Positions 1 through 6,571 of a DNA stretch of 6,571 bases are shown here, one piece after another. The stretch's first letter is position 1; every line of letters begins with the position of its first letter. Both the position numbers and the translations under genes were made by a program. The stretch is from Anaerolineae bacterium (lineage in GTDB: Bacteria > Chloroflexota > Anaerolineae > Anaerolineales > UBA11858). Below the pieces are notes generated by a model. That model saw only the letters and a program-made list of their open reading frames with translations. It had not been told where the DNA came from and searched no databases. The stretch lies in the NCBI GenBank assembly GCA_003694235.1, contig RFKO01000212.1, positions 1 through 6,571 of the forward strand, written 5' to 3'.

Positions 1-3000
1 GCGCGGGCGCTGCGCGCCGAGGCCTTGCGCCGCATTGCCGCGCTGGTGGGCTCGGATGCCGAACTGGATGAGGTCTTGAAGTTTTCCGTCATTGAACTGG
101 CGCGCCTGCTCAAGGCGGATGTCGCCGCCGTGTTCTTTCTTGACCCGGTGCGCAACGAGTTGAGCGCCCATCAGGCTTCTATCTACGGCGTGCCGGCAGA
201 GCTGCACGCTCGTTTGGGTAAGGTCCCCGTGGATGAGAAATTCGCCTCCTTCATGGTTTCTTACTCCCGGCGCGCCTTTCTTTCGGATGATGCCACCCTG
301 GACGAGCGCGTGTTGCCGGTTTATCGCCATTTGATCGAGACCCTGGATGTGCATGCGGTGATGGATGTGCCGCTGGTGTACCGTGGGCGGGGTGTGGGGG
401 AATTGATGGTCGGCAGTCGGCGTCCCGGGCATTTCAATCGCAGCGATATTCAATTGGCGAGTACGGTGGCCAATCAATTGGCCGCGGCGGTTGAGCGCGC
501 CTCGCTGGTGACGCAGACGGACGAAACCCTGCGCCGACAGGCCGATACGATCTCGCAGGCCGCGCTGCTCAGCCGCGATTACCACACGATCACCGATTTG
601 CCCCTGTTGTTGCGACGGGTGTATCAGGATGCCTGCAACCTGGCCGGCGTGGAGTGTGGCTCGCTGGTATTGACCGATGAGCAGGGTCAAATCACGCACT
701 ACGAGGGAGAAGAAATTCCCGTTCCCGATGTGCTCCTCGATATCCTGGTTGTGGAGGATTACGAACGGCCTCCCGAAGACCTGCCACCGGCGTTACGCCG
801 TCCGCCTCATCAAGGTGTGGCGAGCGCCTTGTTTGCCCCGCTGGCCTATCGCGAGCGCCGCCTCGGCACGCTGGTGCTGCATGCCGCTCGCGCCGGTCAC
901 TTTGACGCTGTGATCGAACAGGCCGTGGCCATGCTGGCCTCACAGGCTGTGGTGGCGGTGGAAAATCTGCGTCATCAGCAGCGGCAGGCGGAGCAATTGC
1001 AGCAACTCACCCTGCGGGTGCAGACCTGGCAGCGTATGATGGAACATCTGTTGCAGTCGCCGGCGGAAACCTCGCTGCCGTCGCTGTTGCAGGAGATCGC
1101 TTCGGATGTGCGTACGCTATTGCCCGAGGCGGCCGTGGTCATTGGGCGGCGGGATGAAGGAGATGTGGTGCGCTGGGAGGCCGGCGCCGGAATTTCCCCC
1201 GAGGCGCTGCGTCGGCTGCGCCAGCATACCGTCACCTGGACGGATGTGCAGGCGGTGTTGCAGCCGGACTATCTGTTGCTGCATTCGTATTTGATTCCAG
1301 CGAGCGCAGGGCTGCCTTCCTGGCTGAAGCCGCTGTCGGCAGGGCCGGAGGGAGAACACGTGTTGATTCAGCCGTTGCAAAGCGGCGTGGAGCCCCAGGG
1401 TGTGTTGCTGGCTGCTCCGGTGAGCGAGGCCAGCGGCGCGCAGCGTCACAATCTGGATTTGCTCAACGATTTCTCCCGTCAGATCGCCCGTTTGTTGGAT
1501 GAGTATCGCTACTTCGAAGCGACCGGCCAGCGCGTGGTTGCGCTGGAGAAAGAGTTGCTCCGCTGGCAGGAGCGCGGGGTGCGCGGCTGGTTCAACGCCC
1601 CCAGGATTGAGGCGCTGGTTGAGCTGGTCAACCGTGTCTCGTTGCAGGCCGAACCGGAAGCGCTGCGCGCCGCGCTGGGAGAAGGCCTGGTTGCCGCCCT
1701 GGGTTTCGATGGCGCGCTGATGCTGGAATCCGGTGATGGTGATGTGCCGCTTCTGCGCCGTTTTGGCCGTCTGCCGGCGCCGGAAAAGGTCAACCTGAGC
1801 ACCCTGTTGGGGCAGCGTAATCCGTTGCAGGTCAGCTTGCAACAGCGGCGGGCTTTCTTTGTCGCCGATCGCGCCACCGAGTCGGAGTGGCGTTCTTCCC
1901 CCTTGCTGGATGCCTTGCAGGCGCGCGCCTTTGTGTGTCTGCCGTTGCTCACGCATTCGGCCGCGCCGGCGGTTTTGCTGGGCATCGTGAGTGAGCCGGT
2001 TGACGAGTTCACCCCGCAGGACGAATTTCTGTTTACTCTGCTGGCACAGCAGAGCGCCAATGCGCTGGATAACCTGGTGCTGCTGACCGAAACCAGCCAG
2101 AAACTGCGCGATATGCACCTGCTGCTGGATTTCAGCCGTCGCCTGAGCGGAGCGGATGAGCAGGGTGTGCTGGATAACTTGCTGGAAAGCGCGCTGGAGA
2201 TTGTTCAGCCGGCGCAGGCCGGGATGGTGGTGATGGCGGAGGCTGATGGCAGTCTGCGCCCGCGACTGGCGCGAGGCTATGGCCGCGATTCTGCCCTCCG
2301 GGCGGTGGATTTTGCCGGCAGCAACAATCTGGTACACGCGGTGTTCACTGCCGGACGCGCCCGCCGCGTGGGTGAGATTGATTTCGCCGTGGATTACAAC
2401 CTGGGGCAGGAGGCGTTGATCCATTATCAGGAGGCGGTTGGTGAAAAAGTGCCGCTCTCCAGCCTGTTGGTGCCCCTTGTATCGGAACGTCAGACGCTGG
2501 GCGTGCTGGTTTTGGATAACTTCGAGCGCATCCACGCTTTCCCCGGTGATGAGCAAAACCTGGTGGTTTCTCTGGCCCGTCAGGCGGCGCTGGCGTTGGA
2601 AAATTTGCTGCTGCTGGAAACGGTGGCGCAGCGCGCCGCCCAGCTGCAGGCGCTCAATCAGGCTTCCGCCGTGCTGGTCGCCCAACTGGAGGCCGAAAAC
2701 CTGCCTGCCGCTCTGCTGGACGCCCTGCAAGATGTGCTGGTCTTCGATGCCGCTACGCTGTGGCTGCGTCAGGGGGATGAGCTGGTGATCCGCGCGGTGC
2801 GCGGTTTCGAGCGCCCTGACGATTTGATCGGTGTCTCCACGGCGGTGGAGGACAGCCGTCTGTTCGCTGCCATGCGGGCCGGCGAAGGGCCGATCTACGT
2901 CCCCGATGTGCGCGCCGATGAACGCTTCCCCGGTAGCGAGGCCGATCGTCTCACCTGGCTGGCTGCCCCGCTGGCGGCCAAGGGCGAGATGCTCGGCGTG

Positions 3001-5322
3001 TTGGTGATTGAGAAGCACGAGGCCGATTTCTATTCGGAAGAGCAGCGGCAGGTGTTCTCTACTTTCGTCAATCAGGCTGCGGTCGCATTGCAGAATGCCG
3101 ACCTGTACCGTCAGACGCTGGAACGCAGTCAACAGCTGGATCAGCGCGCCCGCCGTCTGGCGCGCATCAATCGCTTCGCCGAAAGCCTGGTGCGCTCGCT
3201 GGATGTGGGCGAGATTGTGAGCTACCTGGGCGATGAACTGGCGGACGTTTTCCCCAGCGCCGGGGTCGTGGTGGTGCTGCAAGAGGGAGACGAGCACCAG
3301 GTTGTGTATGAGGCACCTTCTTACCCGGATGAGGGGGGCACCCTGCCGGATGCGCCGGTGTTCGCTCATCTCGCCGGCACGCGCGGCGTCTTCACCACCG
3401 ACCGGGCCGGCGAGGAGGAGTTATTGCGGCCGCTCGCTCCCTGGATGCAGAGCCGCGATGTCAACAGCCTGGTGGCATTCCCGCTGGCCGTGGGGGAGAC
3501 GGTGTTGGGGTTTGTGCTGGTGTACTCCTCGCGGGGCGAACGGTTCTCCGCTGCCGAGGTCGAATTGGTGCAGATCCTCGGCAACCAGGCCGCGGTGGCG
3601 TTGCAGAACGCCGTGCTGTTCGAGCGCACGCGCCGCTTTACCGAGGAACTGGAAGCGCGCGTCGAAGAGCGCACGCGGGAGCTGGAGCGTGAGCATTACC
3701 GCTCCCGGTCGCTGTTGCGGATCATGCGCGAGCTCTCCGCCAGTCTGGATCTCGATCATGTGCTCAACCGCACGCTGGCCGTGCTGAACGATATCACCGG
3801 CGCGGAGCAGAGTACCATCCTGCTCTCTCGCCCTGGCGAAAGCACTTTCTACTATCGCGCCGCGCTGGGATATACCTCGCCTCCACCAATCGGCGGTCGT
3901 CAGACTTCCCTGCCCGTTGACCAGGGGTTGGCCGGCTGGATTTACGAGCATCGCAAAGGGGTGTTGTTGCACAACATCCTGGAAGATGTTCGCTGGTTGC
4001 ACGAAGGGGGGGCGCAACCCGAACACCGCAGCGCCATCGGCGTGCCCCTGCTGGTGGGAGAGGAAATGCTGGGTGTGATGTTACTGTTTCACCGTCAGCC
4101 CCATCAGTTCAACGCCGACCAGCTCGAAATGGCGCAGGCGGCCGCAAATCAGATCGCCGTGGCCATCAACAACGCCGAGCTCTTCGGCCTGATCCGCCAG
4201 CAGTCGGAGGAACTGGGCGAGATGTTGCGCCAGCAGCAGATCGAAACCAGCCGCTCACGCGCCATCCTGGAGGCGGTGGCCGATGGCGTGATGGTGACAG
4301 ACAGCCGGGGACGCATCACGCTGTTCAACGATTCGGCCGGCCGGATTATGCGCCTGCAGCCGGAGAAGGTGTTGGGGAAGTCGCTGGCCGATTTCCGCGG
4401 TCTGTTCGGCGCGGCCACGCAGGCCTGGCTGGACCAGATTGCGGCCTGGTCGAAACGCGGCCCGGCGGTGGGCGTGGCAGACACCTTTGCCGATCGCTTC
4501 ACCCTGGACGATCAGCGCGTCGTGGCCGTGCACCTCGCCCCGGTGTTCTTCAACCAGGAATTCCTGGGGACGGTTTCGATTTTCCGCGATATCACCTATG
4601 AGGTGGAGGTTGACCGCCTGAAGTCGGAGTTTGTGGCTACCGTCAGCCACGAACTGCGTACGCCGATGACCTCGATAAAAGGCTATGTGGAAATCTTGTT
4701 GATGGGCGCAGCGGGAAAGTTGACCCCTCAACAGGAAGATTTCCTCAAGGTGGTGCGCGAGAACACAGAGCGGCTGAACATCCTGGTCAACGATTTGCTG
4801 GATGTCTCGCGCATCGAGGCCGGTAAAGTTCATCTGGTGATGCAGTCGCTCCGCTTGCAAGATATCATCCCGGATGAGGTGGCCGAGTTCGAGCGTCTGG
4901 CCGGGGAGGAGAAGGAGTTGCATTTTGTCGTTGATGTGCCTGCTGAGCTGCCTCCGGTGCGTGGCGATGATGCGCGCGTGCGACAGGTCATTGCCAATCT
5001 GGTGAGTAACGCTTATCATTACACACCTTCGGGAGGCCACGTTTGGGTGCGCGCTCGCGCCCTGGAAGACGAGGTACAGGTGGATGTGCAGGATGATGGG
5101 ATTGGCATCCCCCCTGAGGATCAGGAGCGTATCTTCGAGCGTTTCTACCGTGGTGAAGACCCGTTGGTGATGGCCACGGCGGGCACCGGCCTGGGGCTTT
5201 CCATTGTGCAGCAACTGATCGAAATGCACGGCGGTCGTATCTGGGTGCAGAGCACGGGCGTTCCTGGGGAAGGCAGCACCTTTTCGTTTACCCTGCCTCA
5301 ATACCATACGCAGAGAGGTTGA
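1..5322 (+). CDS. Multi-GAF/PAS sensor histidine kinase, 5'-partial
   Basis: Sensor kinase that should autophosphorylate on histidine and pass phosphate to a receiver, probably the regulator encoded next. The frame is open to base 1, where it reads A-R-A-L-R-A-E-A like a helical linker, so the true start lies upstream. Residues are counted from the TTG at 25 (1765 aa to the stop). Eight GAF-like units cover about residues 13-1400. A charged coiled coil (about 1199-1232, with V-E-E-R-T-R-E-L-E) separates units 7 and 8. A PAS domain follows (about 1413-1528), then HisKA with phospho-acceptor H1542 in S-H-E-L-R-T-P; E1543 and T1546 fit the E-x-x-T phosphatase motif. HATPase_c shows the N box N1658-N1662, G1 D-D-G-I-G-I-P (D1691 key), F box F1704-F1707 and G2 G-T-G-L-G-L-S (1720-1726). 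All catalytic boxes are present, so the kinase is probably active. No transmembrane stretch is seen. The ligand is unknown; the GAFs show no clear cofactor signature. Kinase assignment is very secure; the stimulus is not known. Confidence 0.96.
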   Translation, partial: ARALRAEALRRIAALVGSDAELDEVLKFSVIELARLLKADVAAVFFLDPVRNELSAHQASIYGVPAELHARLGKVPVDEKFASFMVSYSRRAFLSDDATLDERVLPVYRHLIETLDVHAVMDVPLVYRGRGVGELMVGSRRPGHFNRSDIQLASTVANQLAAAVERASLVTQTDETLRRQADTISQAALLSRDYHTITDLPLLLRRVYQDACNLAGVECGSLVLTDEQGQITHYEGEEIPVPDVLLDILVVEDYERPPEDLPPALRRPPHQGVASALFAPLAYRERRLGTLVLHAARAGHFDAVIEQAVAMLASQAVVAVENLRHQQRQAEQLQQLTLRVQTWQRMMEHLLQSPAETSLPSLLQEIASDVRTLLPEAAVVIGRRDEGDVVRWEAGAGISPEALRRLRQHTVTWTDVQAVLQPDYLLLHSYLIPASAGLPSWLKPLSAGPEGEHVLIQPLQSGVEPQGVLLAAPVSEASGAQRHNLDLLNDFSRQIARLLDEYRYFEATGQRVVALEKELLRWQERGVRGWFNAPRIEALVELVNRVSLQAEPEALRAALGEGLVAALGFDGALMLESGDGDVPLLRRFGRLPAPEKVNLSTLLGQRNPLQVSLQQRRAFFVADRATESEWRSSPLLDALQARAFVCLPLLTHSAAPAVLLGIVSEPVDEFTPQDEFLFTLLAQQSANALDNLVLLTETSQKLRDMHLLLDFSRRLSGADEQGVLDNLLESALEIVQPAQAGMVVMAEADGSLRPRLARGYGRDSALRAVDFAGSNNLVHAVFTAGRARRVGEIDFAVDYNLGQEALIHYQEAVGEKVPLSSLLVPLVSERQTLGVLVLDNFERIHAFPGDEQNLVVSLARQAALALENLLLLETVAQRAAQLQALNQASAVLVAQLEAENLPAALLDALQDVLVFDAATLWLRQGDELVIRAVRGFERPDDLIGVSTAVEDSRLFAAMRAGEGPIYVPDVRADERFPGSEADRLTWLAAPLAAKGEMLGVLVIEKHEADFYSEEQRQVFSTFVNQAAVALQNADLYRQTLERSQQLDQRARRLARINRFAESLVRSLDVGEIVSYLGDELADVFPSAGVVVVLQEGDEHQVVYEAPSYPDEGGTLPDAPVFAHLAGTRGVFTTDRAGEEELLRPLAPWMQSRDVNSLVAFPLAVGETVLGFVLVYSSRGERFSAAEVELVQILGNQAAVALQNAVLFERTRRFTEELEARVEERTRELEREHYRSRSLLRIMRELSASLDLDHVLNRTLAVLNDITGAEQSTILLSRPGESTFYYRAALGYTSPPPIGGRQTSLPVDQGLAGWIYEHRKGVLLHNILEDVRWLHEGGAQPEHRSAIGVPLLVGEEMLGVMLLFHRQPHQFNADQLEMAQAAANQIAVAINNAELFGLIRQQSEELGEMLRQQQIETSRSRAILEAVADGVMVTDSRGRITLFNDSAGRIMRLQPEKVLGKSLADFRGLFGAATQAWLDQIAAWSKRGPAVGVADTFADRFTLDDQRVVAVHLAPVFFNQEFLGTVSIFRDITYEVEVDRLKSEFVATVSHELRTPMTSIKGYVEILLMGAAGKLTPQQEDFLKVVRENTERLNILVNDLLDVSRIEAGKVHLVMQSLRLQDIIPDEVAEFERLAGEEKELHFVVDVPAELPPVRGDDARVRQVIANLVSNAYHYTPSGGHVWVRARALEDEVQVDVQDDGIGIPPEDQERIFERFYRGEDPLVMATAGTGLGLSIVQQLIEMHGGRIWVQSTGVPGEGSTFSFTLPQYHTQRG
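61..4200 (+). repeat. Tandem array of eight GAF-like domains (within the kinase)
   Basis: The units are recognised by a recurring C-terminal helix of the form [N/S/R/Q]-Q-x-A-x-A-[L/V/I]-x-N. Its conserved Gln falls at residues 151, 307, 486, 676, 853, 1017, 1188 and 1376 (counted from the TTG at 25), a spacing of 156-190 residues. Most units also have a preceding strand such as P-L-x-x-x-x-x-x-L-G-V-L-V. Units 6 and 7 share N-Q-A-A-V-A-L-Q-N-A exactly at protein level, but their codons differ, so this is old duplication rather than a recent DNA repeat. Unit 3 (about 338-528) is the most divergent, reading R-Q-I-A-R-L-L-D-E-Y, and is a GAF by position and pattern more than by strong similarity. 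Boundaries are by eye. The array probably continues upstream of the window. Confidence 0.85.
5312..5318 (+). promoter_or_regulatory. Shine-Dalgarno of the response regulator gene
   Basis: AGAGAGG lies five bases before the ATG at 5324 and inside the last codons of the kinase. Together with the TGA-G-ATG junction this points to translational coupling, which would keep kinase and regulator synthesis in step. Confidence 0.75.
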
Positions 5323-5323
5323 G

Positions 5324-5707
5324 ATGGCTAAAATTCTGATTGCAGAAGACGAGCTGGATATTCGCAATCTGATCGCATTTACCTTGCGCTTCGCCGGGCA
5401 CGAGATCGTGGCGGCCAGCAACGGGCAGGAAGCGCTGGAGAAAGCGTTGGAAATGGCCGATGCCGGCGATTTGCCCGCTTTGATTTTGATGGATGTGCGT
5501 ATGCCACGCATGACCGGTTATGAGGCCTGTCGGCGGATGAAGGAAGACGCTCGCCTGAAGGACATCCCGGTGGTGTTTCTTTCGGCCAAAGGACAGGAGA
5601 CGGAGGTTCAGGAGGGGTATCAGGCCGGTGCGGCGGATTACATCATCAAGCCGTTTGCGCCCGATCAATTGACCAGCAAGGTAACCGAGTGGCTGCAAAA
5701 AGCCTGA
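5324..5707 (+). CDS. Single-domain CheY/Spo0F-like response regulator
   Basis: A 127-residue stand-alone receiver domain, the normal length for this type. The acidic pair is E8-D9, the phospho-acceptor is D57 (in L-M-D-V-R-M-P), the switch Ser is S87 (in F-L-S-A-K), the aromatic switch position is Y106, and the conserved Lys is K109 in the K-P-F motif. All residues needed for phosphorylation are present. It starts one base after the kinase stop, so it is very likely the cognate partner that takes phosphate from H1542. There is no C-terminal DNA-binding, cyclase or phosphodiesterase domain, so it must act by protein contact or as a relay intermediate; the target is not visible here. The ATG start is supported by the well-placed Shine-Dalgarno and by M-A-K-I-L-I-A-E-D, the usual receiver N-terminus. 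Confidence 0.96.
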   Translation: MAKILIAEDELDIRNLIAFTLRFAGHEIVAASNGQEALEKALEMADAGDLPALILMDVRMPRMTGYEACRRMKEDARLKDIPVVFLSAKGQETEVQEGYQAGAADYIIKPFAPDQLTSKVTEWLQKA

Positions 5708-5716
5708 TCCGCTTTC

Positions 5717-5723
5717 ACGGAGG
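5717..5723 (+). promoter_or_regulatory. Shine-Dalgarno of the alpha/beta-hydrolase-fold gene
   Basis: ACGGAGG ends three bases before the ATG at 5727, a rather short spacing. It occupies most of the 19-base gap after the regulator stop. No other in-frame start nearby is better placed, so it supports the ATG. No hairpin or promoter is seen in the gap. Confidence 0.7.
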
Positions 5724-5726
5724 CGC

Positions 5727-6515
5727 ATGAGCGCGATTATTTTCGAGGACGAAATCGTCCACTATGAAGTGTTGGGCCGGGGGCGGCCGGTGATCTACCT
5801 GCACAGCTGGGTGGGTTCCTGGCGTTACTGGATTCCCTCCATGCAGGCGGCCTCGGTCTCTTATCGCGCCTATGCGCTGGATATGTGGGGGTTTGGCGAT
5901 TCCGCCAAAAACACCACTCGCTATTTGATTTCGCAGCAGTTGCGTCTGTTGAACGGCTTTCTGTATCAGCTGGGCATTGGCCGGGTGGCGCTGGTGGGGC
6001 ATGGGCTGGGTGCGATTGTCGCGCTCAAATTCGCCGAGCAATACCCCCAGGTGGTGGATCGTGTCATGGCGGTGGAGATGCCGTTCCGTCCCGAGCAGAT
6101 CGACCCCCGCCTCAAGCATGAGACGCCGGAGAGTCTGGCCAGCTGGTTGCTCTCTACATTGCCTGAGGTGGATGCCACTGTGCTGGAAGCGCCCAAATCG
6201 GATCGGGACGCGTTGTATCAGTCCATCCAGTTTTTGGAGGAGGAAAATCTATCCGAACTGCTGACGCGCTTGCAGTCGCCTTGTCTGCTGGTGCATGGCA
6301 AATCCGATCCGGCGGTGAAGTGGATTGATGACGATTTTAGCGCCACGCTGCCGCCTCATTTTCATCTGATCCTCTTTGAGGAATGCGGTCATTTCCCCAT
6401 GCTGGAGAATCCCTCCCAGTTCAACCGCCTGATGGTGGATTTTCTGGCGCTGCCCTCGGGCGAGAGTCCCCGCGTGCTGGCATTGAAAGAAGAATGGAAG
6501 CGGAGGGTGCGTTAG
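5727..6515 (+). CDS. Alpha/beta-hydrolase-fold protein lacking the nucleophile serine
   Basis: A 262-residue protein of usual length for small alpha/beta hydrolases, with no signal peptide or membrane segment, so probably cytoplasmic. Fold landmarks in order: strand 3 and oxyanion loop V-I-Y-L-H-S-W-V-G-S (residues 22-31), D-M-W-G-F-G-D-S (52-59), nucleophile elbow L-V-G-H-G-L-G-A (89-96), a helical cap at about 117-180, the acid D194 in V-H-G-K-S-D-P, and H222 in E-C-G-H-F-P-M-L-E-N-P. The elbow normally reads G-x-S-x-G; here position 93 is Gly (codon GGG at 6003-6005), while Asp and His remain. Classical Ser-hydrolase chemistry is therefore unlikely, and esterase or lipase labels would mislead. 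It lies 19 bases after the regulator and abuts thyA. Inference: it may be a binding or regulatory protein, loosely like the hydrolase-fold partner RsbQ, although RsbQ keeps its serine. The fold is secure; the function is unknown. Confidence 0.92.
   Translation: MSAIIFEDEIVHYEVLGRGRPVIYLHSWVGSWRYWIPSMQAASVSYRAYALDMWGFGDSAKNTTRYLISQQLRLLNGFLYQLGIGRVALVGHGLGAIVALKFAEQYPQVVDRVMAVEMPFRPEQIDPRLKHETPESLASWLLSTLPEVDATVLEAPKSDRDALYQSIQFLEEENLSELLTRLQSPCLLVHGKSDPAVKWIDDDFSATLPPHFHLILFEECGHFPMLENPSQFNRLMVDFLALPSGESPRVLALKEEWKRRVR
6502..6507 (+). promoter_or_regulatory. Shine-Dalgarno of thyA
   Basis: GGAGGG lies in the final codons of the preceding gene, eight bases before the GTG at 6516. It decides the non-ATG start and implies that ribosomes ending the upstream gene can feed directly into thyA. 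Confidence 0.75.
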
Positions 6516-6571
6516 GTGCAGGCTTACCTCGATTTGCTGCGCGCCATTCTGGAAAAGGGGGTGGATCGCCC
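6516..6571 (+). CDS. thyA: Thymidylate synthase ThyA, N-terminal fragment (3'-partial)
   Basis: Only 18 complete codons are inside the window, giving M-Q-A-Y-L-D-L-L-R-A-I-L-E-K-G-V-D-R followed by an incomplete CC codon that must be Pro. This matches the N-terminus of ThyA proteins, which begin M-x-x-Y-L-x-L-L followed by a helix of the I-L-E-x-G type and then the D-R-T-G-T-G phosphate-binding loop; that loop should follow just past the edge. ThyA methylates dUMP to dTMP using methylene-tetrahydrofolate, producing dihydrofolate, in the cytoplasm. The GTG start abuts the preceding TAG stop and has a good Shine-Dalgarno. A dihydrofolate reductase gene is a common next neighbour, but that cannot be seen here. 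The identification rests on a short stretch, but the pattern is distinctive. Confidence 0.85.
   Translation, partial: MQAYLDLLRAILEKGVDR

Noticed and set aside
25..27. TTG at 25 as the real start of the kinase
   Set aside because: The frame is open to base 1 and the upstream codons read like a helical linker. There is no well-spaced Shine-Dalgarno, so the gene most likely begins outside the window.
610..660. Cysteines in GAF 2 as a possible bilin attachment site
   Set aside because: The Cys residues (in D-A-C-N-L and V-E-C-G-S) are early in the domain and lack the D-I-P and C-H motifs of phytochrome-type GAFs.
2512..2565. Cyclic-nucleotide-binding N-K-x-F-D-E-type motif in GAF 5 (D-N-F...F-P-G-D-E)
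   Set aside because: The Lys is missing and the spacing of F to D-E is two residues rather than three. The F...D-E part is common in GAF domains generally, so cNMP binding is not supported.
1117..3369. A 750-codon open frame on the minus strand opposite the kinase
   Set aside because: It lies antisense to a clear multi-domain coding frame. Its translation is rich in Gln, His and Arg with no recognisable domain, as expected of the antisense frame of G+C-rich coding DNA.
3430..3530. Hydrophobic stretch in GAF 7 as a transmembrane segment
   Set aside because: It is two short GAF strands (L-V-A-F-P-L and L-G-F-V-L-V-Y) broken by a charged turn, the normal GAF core pattern, and is too short for a membrane helix.
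4255..5511. A 418-codon minus-strand open frame across the kinase core and regulator
   Set aside because: It covers the conserved kinase boxes and receiver of the plus strand and spans two genes. Its translation is low in recognisable motifs and is best explained as a shadow.
5708..5726. Terminator or promoter between the regulator and hydrolase-fold genes
   Set aside because: Nineteen bases, mostly taken by the Shine-Dalgarno, with no hairpin plus T-run and no room for promoter boxes.

Overview
The window reads as G+C-rich bacterial chromosome with one plus-strand gene block that runs off both ends. It holds four co-directional genes: a very large multi-GAF sensor histidine kinase (5' end outside the window), a single-domain CheY-like response regulator, an alpha/beta-hydrolase-fold protein, and the first 18 complete codons of thymidylate synthase (thyA). 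Kinases built from long GAF strings and paired with a receiver-only regulator are typical of Chloroflexota, especially Anaerolineae-like lineages. That taxonomic guess comes from architecture and style alone and is not proven here.

Region 1-5322 is one uninterrupted reading frame. It encodes eight consecutive GAF or GAF-like units, a coiled coil between units 7 and 8, a PAS domain, and a complete HisKA + HATPase_c core with H, N, G1, F and G2 boxes intact. No membrane segment is visible, so the part seen should be cytoplasmic. The regulator starts one base after the kinase stop (TGA-G-ATG) and keeps all receiver active-site residues, so the two form a credible phosphorelay pair. The regulator has no DNA-binding or enzymatic output domain, so its downstream target is unknown.

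After a 19-base gap with its own Shine-Dalgarno sequence comes a 262-residue alpha/beta-hydrolase-fold protein. Its nucleophile elbow reads G-H-G-L-G instead of G-H-S-L-G: the catalytic serine is replaced by glycine while the Asp and His of the triad appear to be kept. This is the most unusual point in the window. It suggests a pseudoenzyme, perhaps a ligand-binding or partner protein, next to a signalling pair. thyA begins with GTG directly after the hydrolase TAG stop, with zero bases between them.

No RNA gene, mobile element, CRISPR array, promoter or terminator could be supported. The tight spacing suggests that all four genes are co-transcribed from a promoter upstream of the window. No stretch over 300 bases lacks a gene; the only gaps are 1, 19 and 0 bases.
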